Origin: Limnomonas spitsbergensis | Taxonomy: Eukaryota; Chlorophyta; Chlorophyceae; Chlamydomonadales | Assembly: GCA_037349105.1 (NCBI GenBank) | Contig: JAYJMM010000036.1 | Span: 5,554,001-5,618,000 of the forward strand | Length of the DNA stretch: 64,000 bases | Direction: 5' to 3' | Part shown: positions 43,071 through 55,500 of the stretch, piece after piece | Layout: every line of letters starts with the position of its first letter | Position numbering within the stretch: the first letter of the stretch is position 1 | Position numbers and translations under genes: made by a program | Notes under the pieces: generated by a model | Database searches by the model: none | Told to the model about the DNA's origin: nothing | What the model saw: the letters and a program-made list of their open reading frames with translations, nothing else

Positions 43071-46000
43071 TCAGAGCGCCAGACACATGCCAACTTTCTG
43101 GCTGCGCCATTGTAGGTATGGGTTGCAGATTCGCTGGATACTCGCGTCCTCAGAGCCCGCCTCCAGGACCCTGATGCAACACAGAGGAATGGAAAGAGTG
43201 ACAGGTGTGAACATGTGTGGACATGTCTGGACGATACGAGTGTCTGGGGTGGACAGGTATGGATGATAGTGTGCAGGGTGGACAAGTGTGAACGGTACAG
43301 GTGTCAAGGGTGGACAGGTGTGAACGGTATGAGTGCCAGGGGTGGACAGGTGTGGATGATAAGAGTGTAAGGGGTCGACAGGTGTGAACGGTACGAGTGT
43401 TAGGGGTGGGCATGACCCTGGAGCATCAGCGAGGGATCAGTGATGATACCAGTATCAGGGTGGGCAGGTATGAACAATAAGAGTGTACGGGGTGGACAGG
43501 TGAGAAGGGTACGAGTGTTAGGGGTGGGCATGACCCTGGAGCATCAGCGAGGGATCAGGGATGATACCAGTATAAGGGTGGGCAGGTATGAACACTAAGA
43601 GTGTTAGGGGTGGACAGGTGTGAACGATGCGAGTGTAAGCGGTGCCAACAACAAGTGTGGGACCTGTTGCCATAGATAGCATGCAGACTTGGCCCCCGGC
43701 CACCTCCCCAATACAGCCTTTCTTGGGTGACGAGTTACAGAATGAGTGCATAACTGCTTATGTGTAGGGTTCATGGTTTAGGGTTTAGGGTCCTGCACCC
43801 AGCCCCTCGTCAGTCAGCCCCTCGTCAGTGTTTCGTTTTCGGCCACCGATCTACATTCGGCAGGCCGCCCCACGGCCGCAAAAGGCTCAATCACACCTGG
43901 ACCGGGCTACGACTGATGGCCGAAGCAGCATGGCTGGCCACATATGGGCCCGCCGGCCAGAGGCTGGTATGTAGCTGACATGTAGCAGAGACAAGAAAAA
44001 AGGAGCACAACCCCTTGTTCTACCTGTAAATGTGGTAGGCGTCCCCGTGCTGCTGGCAGAAAAGCCACTCCCGGTGGCTGACTTCAAAGAAGCTCTTGTC
44101 ACCACTGCTGCTGGCCTGCATGGACATGACATCAGCAACAGGGTTGGCGGCAGGGTGCTTGGCTACAAGTCCAGCTTCGGCAGACCGCCCTGCGACCACC
44201 AAACACCTGGACCGGCCTACGATAGGTGGCTAAAGCCGCAACAAATGGGGCCTTTGGCCAGCGGCCAGAGTGTAGCTGACATGTAGTCACGAAAAGGAAT
44301 ACTGGTTAGAGGAGTGAATATGTGCCATGCGAAGGACTCTTTCCTAGCATGGTAGATATGCGCATTTCCCGGCTCGTCATGGACCTCCCTCCCTCCCTCC
44401 TCCCTCTCTCCCTCCTCCCTCTCTCCCTCCTCCCTCTCTCCCTCCTCCCTCTCTCCCTCCTCCCTCTCTCCCTCCTCCCTCCCTCCTCCCTCCTCCCTCC
44501 TCCCTCCTCCCTCCCTCCCTCCCTCCTCCCTCCCTCCTCCCTCCTCCCTCCTCCCTCCCTCCCTCCCTCCCTCCCTCCTCCCTCCTCCCTCCCTCCCTCC
44601 TCCCTCCCTCCCTCCTCCCTCCTCCCTCCTCCCTCCCTCCCTCCCTCCCTCCCTCCCTCCCTCCCTCCCTCCCTCCTCCCTCCTCCCTCCTCCCTCCTCC
44701 CTCCTCCCTCCTCCCTCCTCCCTCCTCCCTCCTCCCTCCTCCCTCCTCCCTCCTCCCTCCTCCCTCCTCCCTCCTCCCTCCTCCCTCCTCCCTCCTCCCT
44801 CCTCCCTCCTCCCTCCTCCCTCCTCCCTCCTCCCTCCTCCCTCCTCCTCCCTCCTCCCTCCCTCCCTCCTCCCTCCTCCCTCCCCCCTCCCCCCTCCTCC
44901 CTCTCCCCACACCATCCCACTGCTTCCCACCTTGACCTCCACATATGTTCTGCACACCATTTCCTCCCCCTCCGAGTCGCCTCCCTCCTCCATGTCAGGC
45001 GACTCGATCAGGACGTCGTAGGGCAGGCCACGCTCCTCATGAGCATTGACCCAGGTTACGACTGCGCCGGGACCAAAATGGCCTGAGGCAGCAACAGGGC
45101 AGTAGCAGTTGCATGAGAGGGTCCCTCATTACCAGGGGGCTGGCTATAGACAGCTATATATATGCTTCCCATACCGTATATCGGTATATGATGATTATAC
45201 TGTTTATACTATTCATACATACTGTATATATGCTCCCCATACCGTATATACTGTTTATACAGTATAGGCATATACTGTAGAGTTTATTTGCCTTCCCTCG
45301 AGTTTAAAAATGATATATTTTAATGCTGCCCTCAGGGCAATTATCGACTAAAACGCATGATTTCTGACTGGAAATTGGCGTTGACAAGATATAAGCAGTA
45401 AATGAATGGATCTTTCAAAACCCCAAAGAACGTTAATTATGAGGGAAGGCACAGCAAATCTACGGTGCACATGCCCTCATTGTTTGTTTCCCTGTCAGGA
45501 GACCATACCACACCTCCAATTTCAAACAGTGCTCAGTGCACTTCTTAATCATGTCACGCATATAAAAATAAATATGGACACATTGGGGGGCTCAGATGAG
45601 TCATAACTTAGGTCATCAGGTTCGATCATGCCCCCTTGGGTTTAGGGTTCAGGTTCGATCATGCCCCCTTGGGTTTAGGGTTCAGGTTAGATCATTCCCA
45701 CTTGGGTTTAGGGTTTAGGGTTAAGGGTGAAGGTTAGGGCAGGGCAGGCAGAGGCCTTCCTTCAACTGAAGAGCTGGTCGCGCACTGTGCCTCCTGCGGA
45801 CCAACAGCTTGACCTTGCCCGTGGTGACATGCCGGGTCACCGGCGGGACGAATCCGAGGAGGAGCTGAAGCGGCTGCGAGCGGCCATCTTCGACAGAAAG
45901 ATCAGTGAGACTCAGCCTCTCACACTGCTGCCATCTCTTTCCTTCCGCGGTGATGTGCGAGTTTGAACCCTTGATCCTAAACCCTGAACCCAAAATCGTT

Positions 46001-46547
46001 AACCATTGACCCTAAGCACGTACACGGTGAAAGACTTGGGCCGTACCTACTTTCCTGGAAAACCCTGAACCCTCAACCCTGAATGTGTACCCTCATATGC
46101 GGTGGCAGGCCTGGGCCGGCATGGCGTGCTCGGAGGACTTGGGTCAAACCTCAATCCTCAACCATTCATATGTGTCCCTTAGCGGTGGCAGGCCAGGGCT
46201 GGTAAATGCCCTGAGCATCAGGATTATCCCTAAACCCTTAACCCTAAACCCTAGTCCTTAAACCCTTAACCCTAAAAGTATATCCTTGTGTGCAGTGGCA
46301 GGCCTTGGCCGACACAGCGTGCGTGCGGAGGCCAGGAGGTAGCTGACTTGTAGCTGAATTGTACACGAGCCATGCACAGAAATAAACGGTGTCCGACTGC
46401 CTCACCTGATGCTGCCAGGCCTTGCAGGTGCGTGGCGACAAACTGCTCACCCCACCGCCCCACCGCCTCGCGGCGCTCTGTTTTGCCGCTGTCTTCAGTG
46501 GCAGACCAGGGGGCGAGAGGCATGCGACCCAAGACGTCTGACCCGAC
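43071..46547 (-). CDS. NOV-like exons encoding the DUF3883 domain
   Basis: Exons 46406-46547 (acceptor CCCCGCAG, donor GTGAGG), 44931-45082 (acceptor GCCTCAG, donor GTGGGA), 44024-44115 (acceptor CCATGCAG, donor GTAGAA) and 43071-43170 (acceptor TGCATCAG, stop TGA). They read [74 protein letters not shown] and [16 protein letters not shown]. The D of PYDV and the E-x-K of YVEVK form a PD-(D/E)xK-like pair, suggesting a restriction-nuclease-like fold. If the 44023 donor were skipped, translation would stop at once (AGG TAG). The spliced form restores the family's usual C-terminus, so splicing is preferred. Confidence 0.9.
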
Positions 46548-49500
46548 CTGCGGGGGGAGGCAAGTGCACAGTTCATAACGTTGCATTCCCACTGGGCCCT
46601 CCTGAGCGCTCGGCCGCGTGGGGCTGGTAGGGAATGACGAGGCTCGGCTCCAGGTACCATGCACAGCCAGGACCATGGTGCAGCCATGTCTCCCTCATAT
46701 GTGAGGGGGCAGGAACATGTAAACCTTCAATCTAGACGGGGGGGTAGATAGGATTATTGATTGGATTCGGTACCTCGACCTTGGGGTATGGAAGCCGTCA
46801 GCGTTATACCACTAGACCATTTCCCACCAATCAGCCAAATGCACGTTGGATCATGTCGCAAATATGAAGCCTTCCTCCCTCTGTCCACACATATTCACAC
46901 ATATGCCCTAGTAGGATTTAGGGTTAAGAGCGGCTGGCCTCAAACCCTGTAGAGTCCAAGCAGGAGATGCCCTACCAATGCTCCTCCACCCCACTGTCGA
47001 CCGTGTGCCTTTCCTGTTCGTGCTTGCCTTTTCTCAGCTGACCACTAGGGCCACATGCGCACTCGGACTGTTTTTTGTGTTTGCTTCTCAGGTTTTCTAG
47101 GGTTGGGCGGCCGGCCTGGTACTTTGTCAAGTCCAAGCAAAAGAAAACCCCACAACATGTCGAGCCAGATAGCTAGCGCCACTTCTCAACACATCCACAC
47201 AAACTCCATCTCCCACCTGCCTCTGCACACCCGTAAGGCCTCCCTCCAGGACCCGCCTGCCACATGGGCCAATGACGCCCCCTCCGCATCATGTTTAGTC
47301 AGATAGCGAACGTCACTTATCAACACTCTCTCTCCCACATACACCCACACCCACACCCTCTCTCCCACACAAACCCAAACACACTCTCTCTCCACACACA
47401 CCCACACCCACACCCTCTCTCCCACACACACCCACCCACACACTCTCTCTCCACACACACCCATACACACTCTCTCTCTCTCTCTCCACACACACCCACA
47501 CACTCTCTCTCTCTCCACACACACCCACACCCACACTCTCTCTCCCACATACACCCACAGACACACTATCTCTCCACCCACACCCACAGACACTCTCTGT
47601 CTCCACCCACACCCACACACTCTCTCTCCACACACATACACACACTCTCTCACACGCCGCCTCACACCTCAATGGTCTCCCTCCGGAACCCGCCTGCCAC
47701 ACAAGCCAATGCCAACCCCTCCGCATCATCGGACTGCTCCATCATCGCAACCCGCTGCCCTCGCCGCTGACCCGCGCCCAGGAGGTGCCCCACGCCAGTC
47801 ACCCCGCTCCACGCGCCCGCTCCGCCCCGCTCCGCCCCTCCCGGCCCCTCCGCTGAGTCACCATGCGGCCCATCACGCAGCTGATCCAGGCCATCGTCAT
47901 CCGCCAGCTGATCCTCGACCCCACGGGCTCCAGCAACACCGTCACCAGCAGCGCTGCCACCGTCAGCACCACGCCCTGCCTGACCCACACCACCAGCCTC
48001 TGACCGCCGCCGCTGCTGCTGCTGCCTTTGCTGCAGGCCGGTCCAAACAATGTCCTCCTCTGTATCCTCCAAGTCGCCCGGATGGAGGTGCGGCATTCCG
48101 GTGTGGCCACACACGTCAGCCCCCACAGTCCAGTCATGATCCTGTGGTGAAGAGGTCGCACTCCCGCCCTCAGCCTCACCAGATCCGGCCTTGGCAGCGG
48201 AATCGGCGGATCCGTACCGCCCCACCGGATCCGGGGCCAGGCGGTACAGATCCGTCAGTGTGCGGTCCACATCATCGCTGTCCGGCTCCGAAGCCAGCAG
48301 CGTATGCAGGAAGAGAAGGAAGCTGGACATCGCTGCGTCAGGGCGGCCGTCCACCGTCAGCAGCCTGTGGGGTTTAAGGTGAAAGTCTGAAGGGTGTAGG
48401 GTGTAGGATCTAGGGCTTATAAGGTTGGAAGGATTTGTTATGCTGCAATCTCAGACTCCTCCCCCTCTCTCCCTCCTCCCTCCCTCCCTGCCGCCGTCCA
48501 CCGTCAGCGGCCTGTGAGGTTTAAGGTGAAGGTCTGAAGACTTTAGGGTTCAGGATCTAGGGCTTATAAGGCTGAAGGAATTTGCATCCTCTCTCCCATC
48601 CTCCCATCCTCCCTAAAATTGACCCCTCCGTAAAAATGAATCAGTGATATGGTAGTCGGATGTAGCGGTAGTCACATCCACGGCTAGATCCAAGCTGGAT
48701 CCAAGCTAGATCCAAGGCTAGATTTAGGCTGGATCCAAGCAGGATCCACGGCTGCCAGTCAGTGAGTAGTGAAGAACTCCTCTGTAACCGGTGCCAAGTG
48801 TCAGGCACCGGGTTTCAAGCGTCAGGCATTGGTTTTCAGGGTTCAAGTTTCAGGATTGAGACACATGATTTCAGGCCCCGGAGGTTTCAGGCCTCCGAAG
48901 TTGCAGGCATCAGGTTTCAAGTTCCCGGTTTGGGGGATCAGGTTTTAGCTTTCAAGCTTCAGGATTGAGAACAGGCGTTCCCGCAACCATACGCACATTG
49001 TGAGCTGGACGAAACCATGACGCAATGTGGCCAGCGGCAGCGACACGTCATGATGCAAATCAGCTGAGGCCTCCCCTCCACCTCCTCCTCCTCCGCCGCC
49101 CCCTCCTCTGTCTCCTGCATCCCCCCCTGCAGCTCCTCTTCCAAAATGCTGTCCATGCGAACTTGGTGCTGGGCTCGTGGTCAGCAGCAGGAGCAGAGGC
49201 CGCTGAGGCTGACGGAGATCAAGCATCGCATTACATGTCACAGCCTGACGGGAAGCAGGGAGCAGGTTATGTAATGTGATCAAGGGACTGGCAGTCAGCA
49301 GCAGGAGCAGAGGCCGCTGAGGCTGACGGAGTTCCAGTATTCCATTACATGTCACAGCCTGACGGGAAGAAAGGAGCAGGGGTTATTAATGTTGAGCACC
49401 ACATGTCTCATGGAGGCAAGGTCCTGCCATCAGCACGATTGGGAGCACAATTTTGATAAAAGCGAAGGGAATCAACTCAGTGGTGGAAAGTCAGGAGGCT

Positions 49501-52500
49501 CCCTCAGAGCCAAGGTATAGCGATGGCTACACCAGGGTTTAGGCTAAAACCCAACCCATAAGGCACAAACCCGTAAGGTACAGCGATGGCTACACCAGGG
49601 TTCAGACTTAACCCTGGCCCCTTAAGCAGAAAATCTTAAGGTATAGGGATGGCTACACCAGGGTTTAGGCTAAACCACAACACAAACAACTTAAAGCCTG
49701 AAGGTACAGCGATGGCTACACCAGGCTTTAGGCTAAACCCCAACCCCTAAACATAAAACCTGAAGGTACAGTGATGACTTCACCAGGGTTTAGGCTTAAC
49801 CCCAACTCATAAACATAAAACCTGAAGGTACAGCGATGGCTTCACCAGGGTTTAGGCTAAACCCCAACTCATAAAGCCTAAACACTACAGGTCAGCGATG
49901 GCTGCACCGGGGCAAAGGCTAAACCCTTAAGCCCCAAATAAAACCTAAAAGTACAGCGCTGGCTACACCAGCAGGATAAATCGTAGCTGGAGGTCAATAA
50001 GAGCATGATGTCATTCTCATGAGATATGGAAACGTTTTGGGAGTTCTGAGTCGGCTGGTAGCCACTGAATAATTTAATGAAATTGAGCTGTAGACATGTC
50101 CCGTGCCTCGGCCAAATGGGCGGCTCCCTTAATCCGCACTGGGCAGCGTATTTATATATTTAAATCGAGACCAACTCTCGGCCGACTGTCGTTGGCTTAG
50201 GTAGAGGAGCGCACGCTACATCAGTCCCCCCGTCCCCCATACTCGCAACCACAAGCATTAATGTAGCAGAGTTGTAGCTGGTGCACCCCACAACAAAAAC
50301 AGTCAGCTCCCCAGCGGGACATACCTGCGTCATGACGCCGAACCCGCCTCCCAGGAGGCAGCGGGACGACAGTCCCGGAACCGTTCCCACCGTCAGGCTC
50401 CGGAGCCGATGGGCCACCCGAGCCTGCCATTGCTCACGCCACGGGCGACACCCCTCGCCAGCAGCCATGGATCCAGAACCAGCTGCGACGGTGGTAGCTG
50501 TAGCAACAAAGCCGTCGCAATATTTCTCCTCCCCCTCCTCCTCCTCCTCTAGCTCTTGTGTCCCGCCTGCATGTACCGCGGCCTGTATGTACCGCCTGAT
50601 GTACGGAACCATGGCCGTGAGGGACCTGACAAAGGCAGGGCAGGCTCGCACCTGCTCCGGCAATACAACAGGTTTCGGCGGCAGGCCCAAGGCTGGAATA
50701 CAGCCGCCGCCCACGGTTGCCGGTAGGCAACTCACGAGGCGCCCCAGCACGGGGAGGTCAAGACACACCACAAGCAGGTAATGGAGGCCACTATGAGCCT
50801 CAGGCGAGAGCAGGGAGCGCTCTGAACGGCCCAGCCGAGCATCTTGCTGCTGCTGCTGCTGCTGCTGCTGCAGCGGCAGCGGCAGCTTTGGTGGCTGGAA
50901 TGACAAGACCGGTACCCCTAATATGGCCAACGGGATGCCCTCAGCGCCAGCCTCGCTGATCAAGGAGCCCAGTAGCTCCACACTAACTTCCACACCATCA
51001 GCGGTCCCTGCCGATGTCCCCTCGCTGACGGCAGCTTCAACAGCCGGCCGGCCGGAGACCGTGCCATCCCTGCCCAGTGCGGGCAGGGGCCCCACCTTCC
51101 CTTTTGCGCGCTCGCGCGCAGCAGCCATCCCTAGCGCTGTGTCCACCGCAACCAGGCCCGCCCGAGCGGCAGTCGCCCAGGATCCATCCACGCAGGGCAA
51201 GACGTCGTTGGTCTTCAGGAACTGCAGCCAGCCCGCGGGCGGAGCGACCGCGGCCTCAGTGACGTGTGCGCCGTCAGGGTACTGCCGCAGCGACTGCGGA
51301 GCGACCCCAGCCGACGCAGCGCCGTCTCCGGCATAATGTTGCGACAGGGGCCGCTCGTCGCCTGCAACCCACTCCTCTCCGCCTCCCGCCGCACGGAGCG
51401 CTCCCCCCTCTCCTGCACATCGTTCTGTACCAGCTTCCAAGCGCCCCAACCAATCCTCTCCTCCTGCTCTGCCATCCCCCAGGTACGCTGCCCCTTCCAC
51501 TTCACCAGCCTCCGATCCATCAGCCTCTAAGCCACTCGCCCGTTGCACCATCATGCCGAGGCTGGCGAGGCAGCGTACGGCACGATATGGCCTGTCCTCT
51601 TTGCGGGCCTGAAGAAGTGCATCCAGAAGCAGGTGCGAGGACGGGTGCGGGGGCACGCCGAGAAGCTGAGTCGCAAAGGGGCGGAGGCTGAGTGGGTAGG
51701 CTGGGCTGAGCGGTAGGGGGGGCGGATCAAGACCTCCCATCTTCCCTCCTCCTTCTCCTCCTCCTCCTCCAGTTCCTCCCTGTCCTTCGCCCCCGCCTCT
51801 GCCGCCGGCATTGTGCAGGCTGGGTGCACGCTCACCTCCCAGAATACCAAGGGGATCAGACCAGCAGCAATCAGAGGGAAAGGCGAAACGCAGGCGGCCG
51901 CCGGCCCGCATCCCCTGACCAGGAAAAGGCACTGCGTCGGCGACACGAGCCCTGCTGCCCCTCCTAATAGATTCGCGGCCCCAAGCTGCTGCTGCTGCTG
52001 CTGTTGCTTCAGAAGGCGGGGGGAAGGAGGAGGGCTGGTGCTGCAGCGGCTCCACTGACGCGGCCAGCAGCGGCATGGAGTTGAACGCTGAGACAATGGT
52101 CACCGATAATGGGCCGAGAGTCTTTCCTATGGCGTCTGGGCATCCATCCAGTGCAGTACTTCCTGCAGTAAGCAGTACAGTACCTCCTTCCGGTAGCAGT
52201 ACAGTGCCTCCTACTGGGCGAAGTACATTATTTCCTGCTGCTGCACCCTCCTTGCAGGTGGGAAGGGCCACCTCCTGCTCAACCTGCGTCAAACGACCAT
52301 GCGAGGGAAAACTTAGTACGCTCTGAATCCCTTGCTCTGAATCATAAACGGTAACAATTACCAACGAATGTCGCGCGCAAATTAGCAGGGAAACTTAAGC
52401 CAGCACCTATAACCGGTAAGCACAACAAGCAAATTTAAAGCGAGATACCGGTACAGCTTTACACCCAGGTTTTTTGTAGTGCACACCCGGCCATCTATCA

Positions 52501-55500
52501 CATCGGCCTAGTGCCAGTGGTACCTGCCGGACTGCCACCTTAGGGGAGGCAGTCCGGCCATCTCTCACATTGGCCCAGCGCCAATGGTATCCGCATGACT
52601 GCTGCATTATGAAATATGTGGGAAACCTGTAATGAGGCGAATCCTGTCATGCTGCAAAATCTGAAAAGCAGCAAATATCATATCCGGCGCTCCTTCCATG
52701 CTACCCTCCCTACCAAGGGCTGCATGTTCAGAAAGCGTAAAGCTGTGAGAGGTACATCCGAGGTGAAACTGGTGGCCACCACAACCCTGAAGCAGCCTTA
52801 AACCCTTAACCCTTCATCCGGGATCTCAAGCCCTAAATCCGTAACCCTGGACCCTGGATCTCAGCCTTTTACCCTAAAACCTGGATCTCAAACTCTTACC
52901 TCTGACCAGAGGTATCGGTACAGTCGGCAGAAATCATCAAGGCCAGGCAACACATAGCTACTGCTGCTGCTGCGGTTGCCATAGACTCCTCCAGGAAGCC
53001 TGCTTGCCATCCCATTGGCAGCAGCAGCAACAGCAGCAGCTGAAGCAGCAGGTGTAGCAGCAATAGCTGAGGCAGTGGACCTTGCAGTTGTTTGCACCCA
53101 TGTCCTCAGCTGCCACAACACCAGCCCGACTGACGGCGAGCGTGCCAGGCCGAGTGCAGCAACTAGATCCGGATCCGTAAATTGGACCTGGCAGTACGTC
53201 CCATTGGTCCCAAGGATCTTGGTCAGGCTGCTTGTGGGCAGCGGGAGGCCCTCTGACACCTTCAGGGGGGGGGAGGAGACGGGGAGGGGTAGGTGGGGTT
53301 GAGGCTTGAGGGTCAAGGGTTTAAAAAAGCATTTTGAACCCTGAACCCTTAAACTTCTAGTCTGGCAGTTTGGGGTCAGGGCACTCTGTGGGGCCAGGGT
53401 GATGTGTGGACAAGAAAGCATGTGGGAAGTATGAGCTTGGCGAAGAAAGAGTGGCGAGGGGGGAAGGGGGAGGGAGATGTAAGCTTAGCGAATAAAGAGT
53501 GACGAGGGGAACAGGAAGGGGGGAAGGAGGTTGAACCTTAGCGAACAAAGAGTGATGAGGAGGGAGGGAGAGGGAGGAATAAGCTGAGCGAAGAAATAGT
53601 GATGAGGGGGGGGGGAGGGGGAGGGAAGCATGATCTTAGTGAAGAAAGAGTGATGGGGACATGGGGTAGGAGAGAGAGGGAGGAATAAGCTGGGCGAAGA
53701 AATAGTGATGAGGGGGGGGGAGGGGGAGGGAGGCATGATCTTAGTGAAGAAAGAGTGATGGGGTAGGAGAGAGAGGGAGGAATAAGCTGAGCAAAGAAAT
53801 AGTGATGAGGGGGGGAGGGGGAGGGGGGCATGATCTTAGTGAAGAAAGAGTGATGGGGTAGGAGAGACAGGGAGGAAAAGCTGAGCGGATAAATAATGAT
53901 GAGGGGGGGAGGGGGAGGGAGGCATGATCTTAGTGAAGAAAGAGTGATGGGGCGGGGGCGGGAGGGGGGGGGGGGGGGGGGGAGAATAAGCTTAGCAAAA
54001 ATAGTGAAGAGGAGGGAGGGGAGGGGGACATAAGCTTAGCAAAGGAAGAGTGATCAAAGGGAGGGTGAGGGAGGAATAACATTAGTGAAGAAAGAGTGAC
54101 GCGGGGGGAGGGAGAGGGGGGCATTATCTTAGTGGGGAAAGAGTGGTCGGGAATGAGGCGTAACATTAGCGAAGAAAGAGTGGCGATCAGGGAGGGAGGG
54201 GGAGGGAGGCATGCATTTAGTGAGTGAAGAGTGACGAGGGGGGAAGGCGAGGGGGGCAAACATTTAGTGAAGAAAGAGTGGCGTACAGGGGGTGGGAGGG
54301 AGGCGCCCTTCCATAGTGAAATCGTTCCAGCTCGGTGTCTGCCTTCGTTTTTAGGGGAAAACAAAGTTTGTGGCTAGTGGCAGGCAACTCATCCAAGCCG
54401 TGGAATAGCAGAAACCCGAATCCCTTAACCCTGAAACCCTAAAGCCTCAACCCTGAAGTTTAACTTCAGCATCCAAGCCGAGGTTCAGCAGCAGCCCCTC
54501 AAACCCTAATTCCCAGCCCCCCCCTCCCCCATACCCACACACACGCTGCAGATGACTTCATGCTAAGCAGCTACACTCCAAAACCCCCCCGCTCCCACAT
54601 GGCTGCATCCACAAACAAAGCGTCAATGCAATAAAAACAGGGCCCCATGATGTCCCCCCCCCTCCTTCGGCACACGCGCGAACAAGTGAGTTCGGGCAGA
54701 AAAAAACATTGCCTCATGGCTGTACACCCCCACCCCCAAACACTACTACCCCCACCCCCACACCCTACTACCCCCACCCCCACCTCCACCCCCACCCCCA
54801 CAACCACACACTACTACCCCCACACCCACACCCTACTACCCCCACCCCCACCTCCACCCCCACCACCACACACTACTACCCCCACATCCTACTACCCCCA
54901 CCCCCACCCCACCCCCACCACCACACACTACTACCCCCACACCCACACCCTACTACCCCCGCCCCCACCCCCCCCACCCCCCCCCCCCCACCACCTCCAC
55001 ACACTACTACCCCCACACCCACACCCTACTACCCCCACCCCCACCCCCACCCCCACCACCACACACTACTACCCCCACACCCACACCCTACTACCCCCAC
55101 CCCCACCTCCACCCCCACCCCCACCCCCACCACCACCACCCCCACCACCACCACCACCACACACTACTACCCCCACACCCACACCCTACTACCCCCACCC
55201 CCACCCCTACCCCCACAACCACAACCACACACTACTACCCCCACACCCACACCCTACTACCCCCACCCCCACCTCCACCCCCACACCCACACCCTACTAC
55301 CCCCACACCCTACTACCCCCACACCCTACTACCCCCACCCCCACCACCACCACCACACACTACTACCCCCACACCCTACTAACCCCACCCCCACCTCCAC
55401 CCCCACACCCACACACTACTACCCCCACCTGAGGACCATGAGCAGTTGGCACCCAGGCAGCTTGCCTCAACGCCATCACAAACGAGGAATACTGTAGCAG

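Noticed and set aside
44217..45086. Long Pro/Ser/Leu or Gly/Arg/Glu-rich frames
   Set aside because: They read through the polypyrimidine array; the real coding part is only the exon 44931-45082 on the minus strand.
47186..47770. Cys/Val/Gly-rich or His/Ser/Pro-rich proteins
   Set aside because: CA/CT simple repeat in an intron.
50281..51691. Plus-strand frames opposite the 666-codon exon
   Set aside because: Shadow frames of a GC-rich minus-strand exon; they lack family motifs and splice logic.
54647..55497. Pro/Thr/His-rich protein on the plus strand
   Set aside because: Product of the donor-seeded array; the genuine exon lies on the minus strand.
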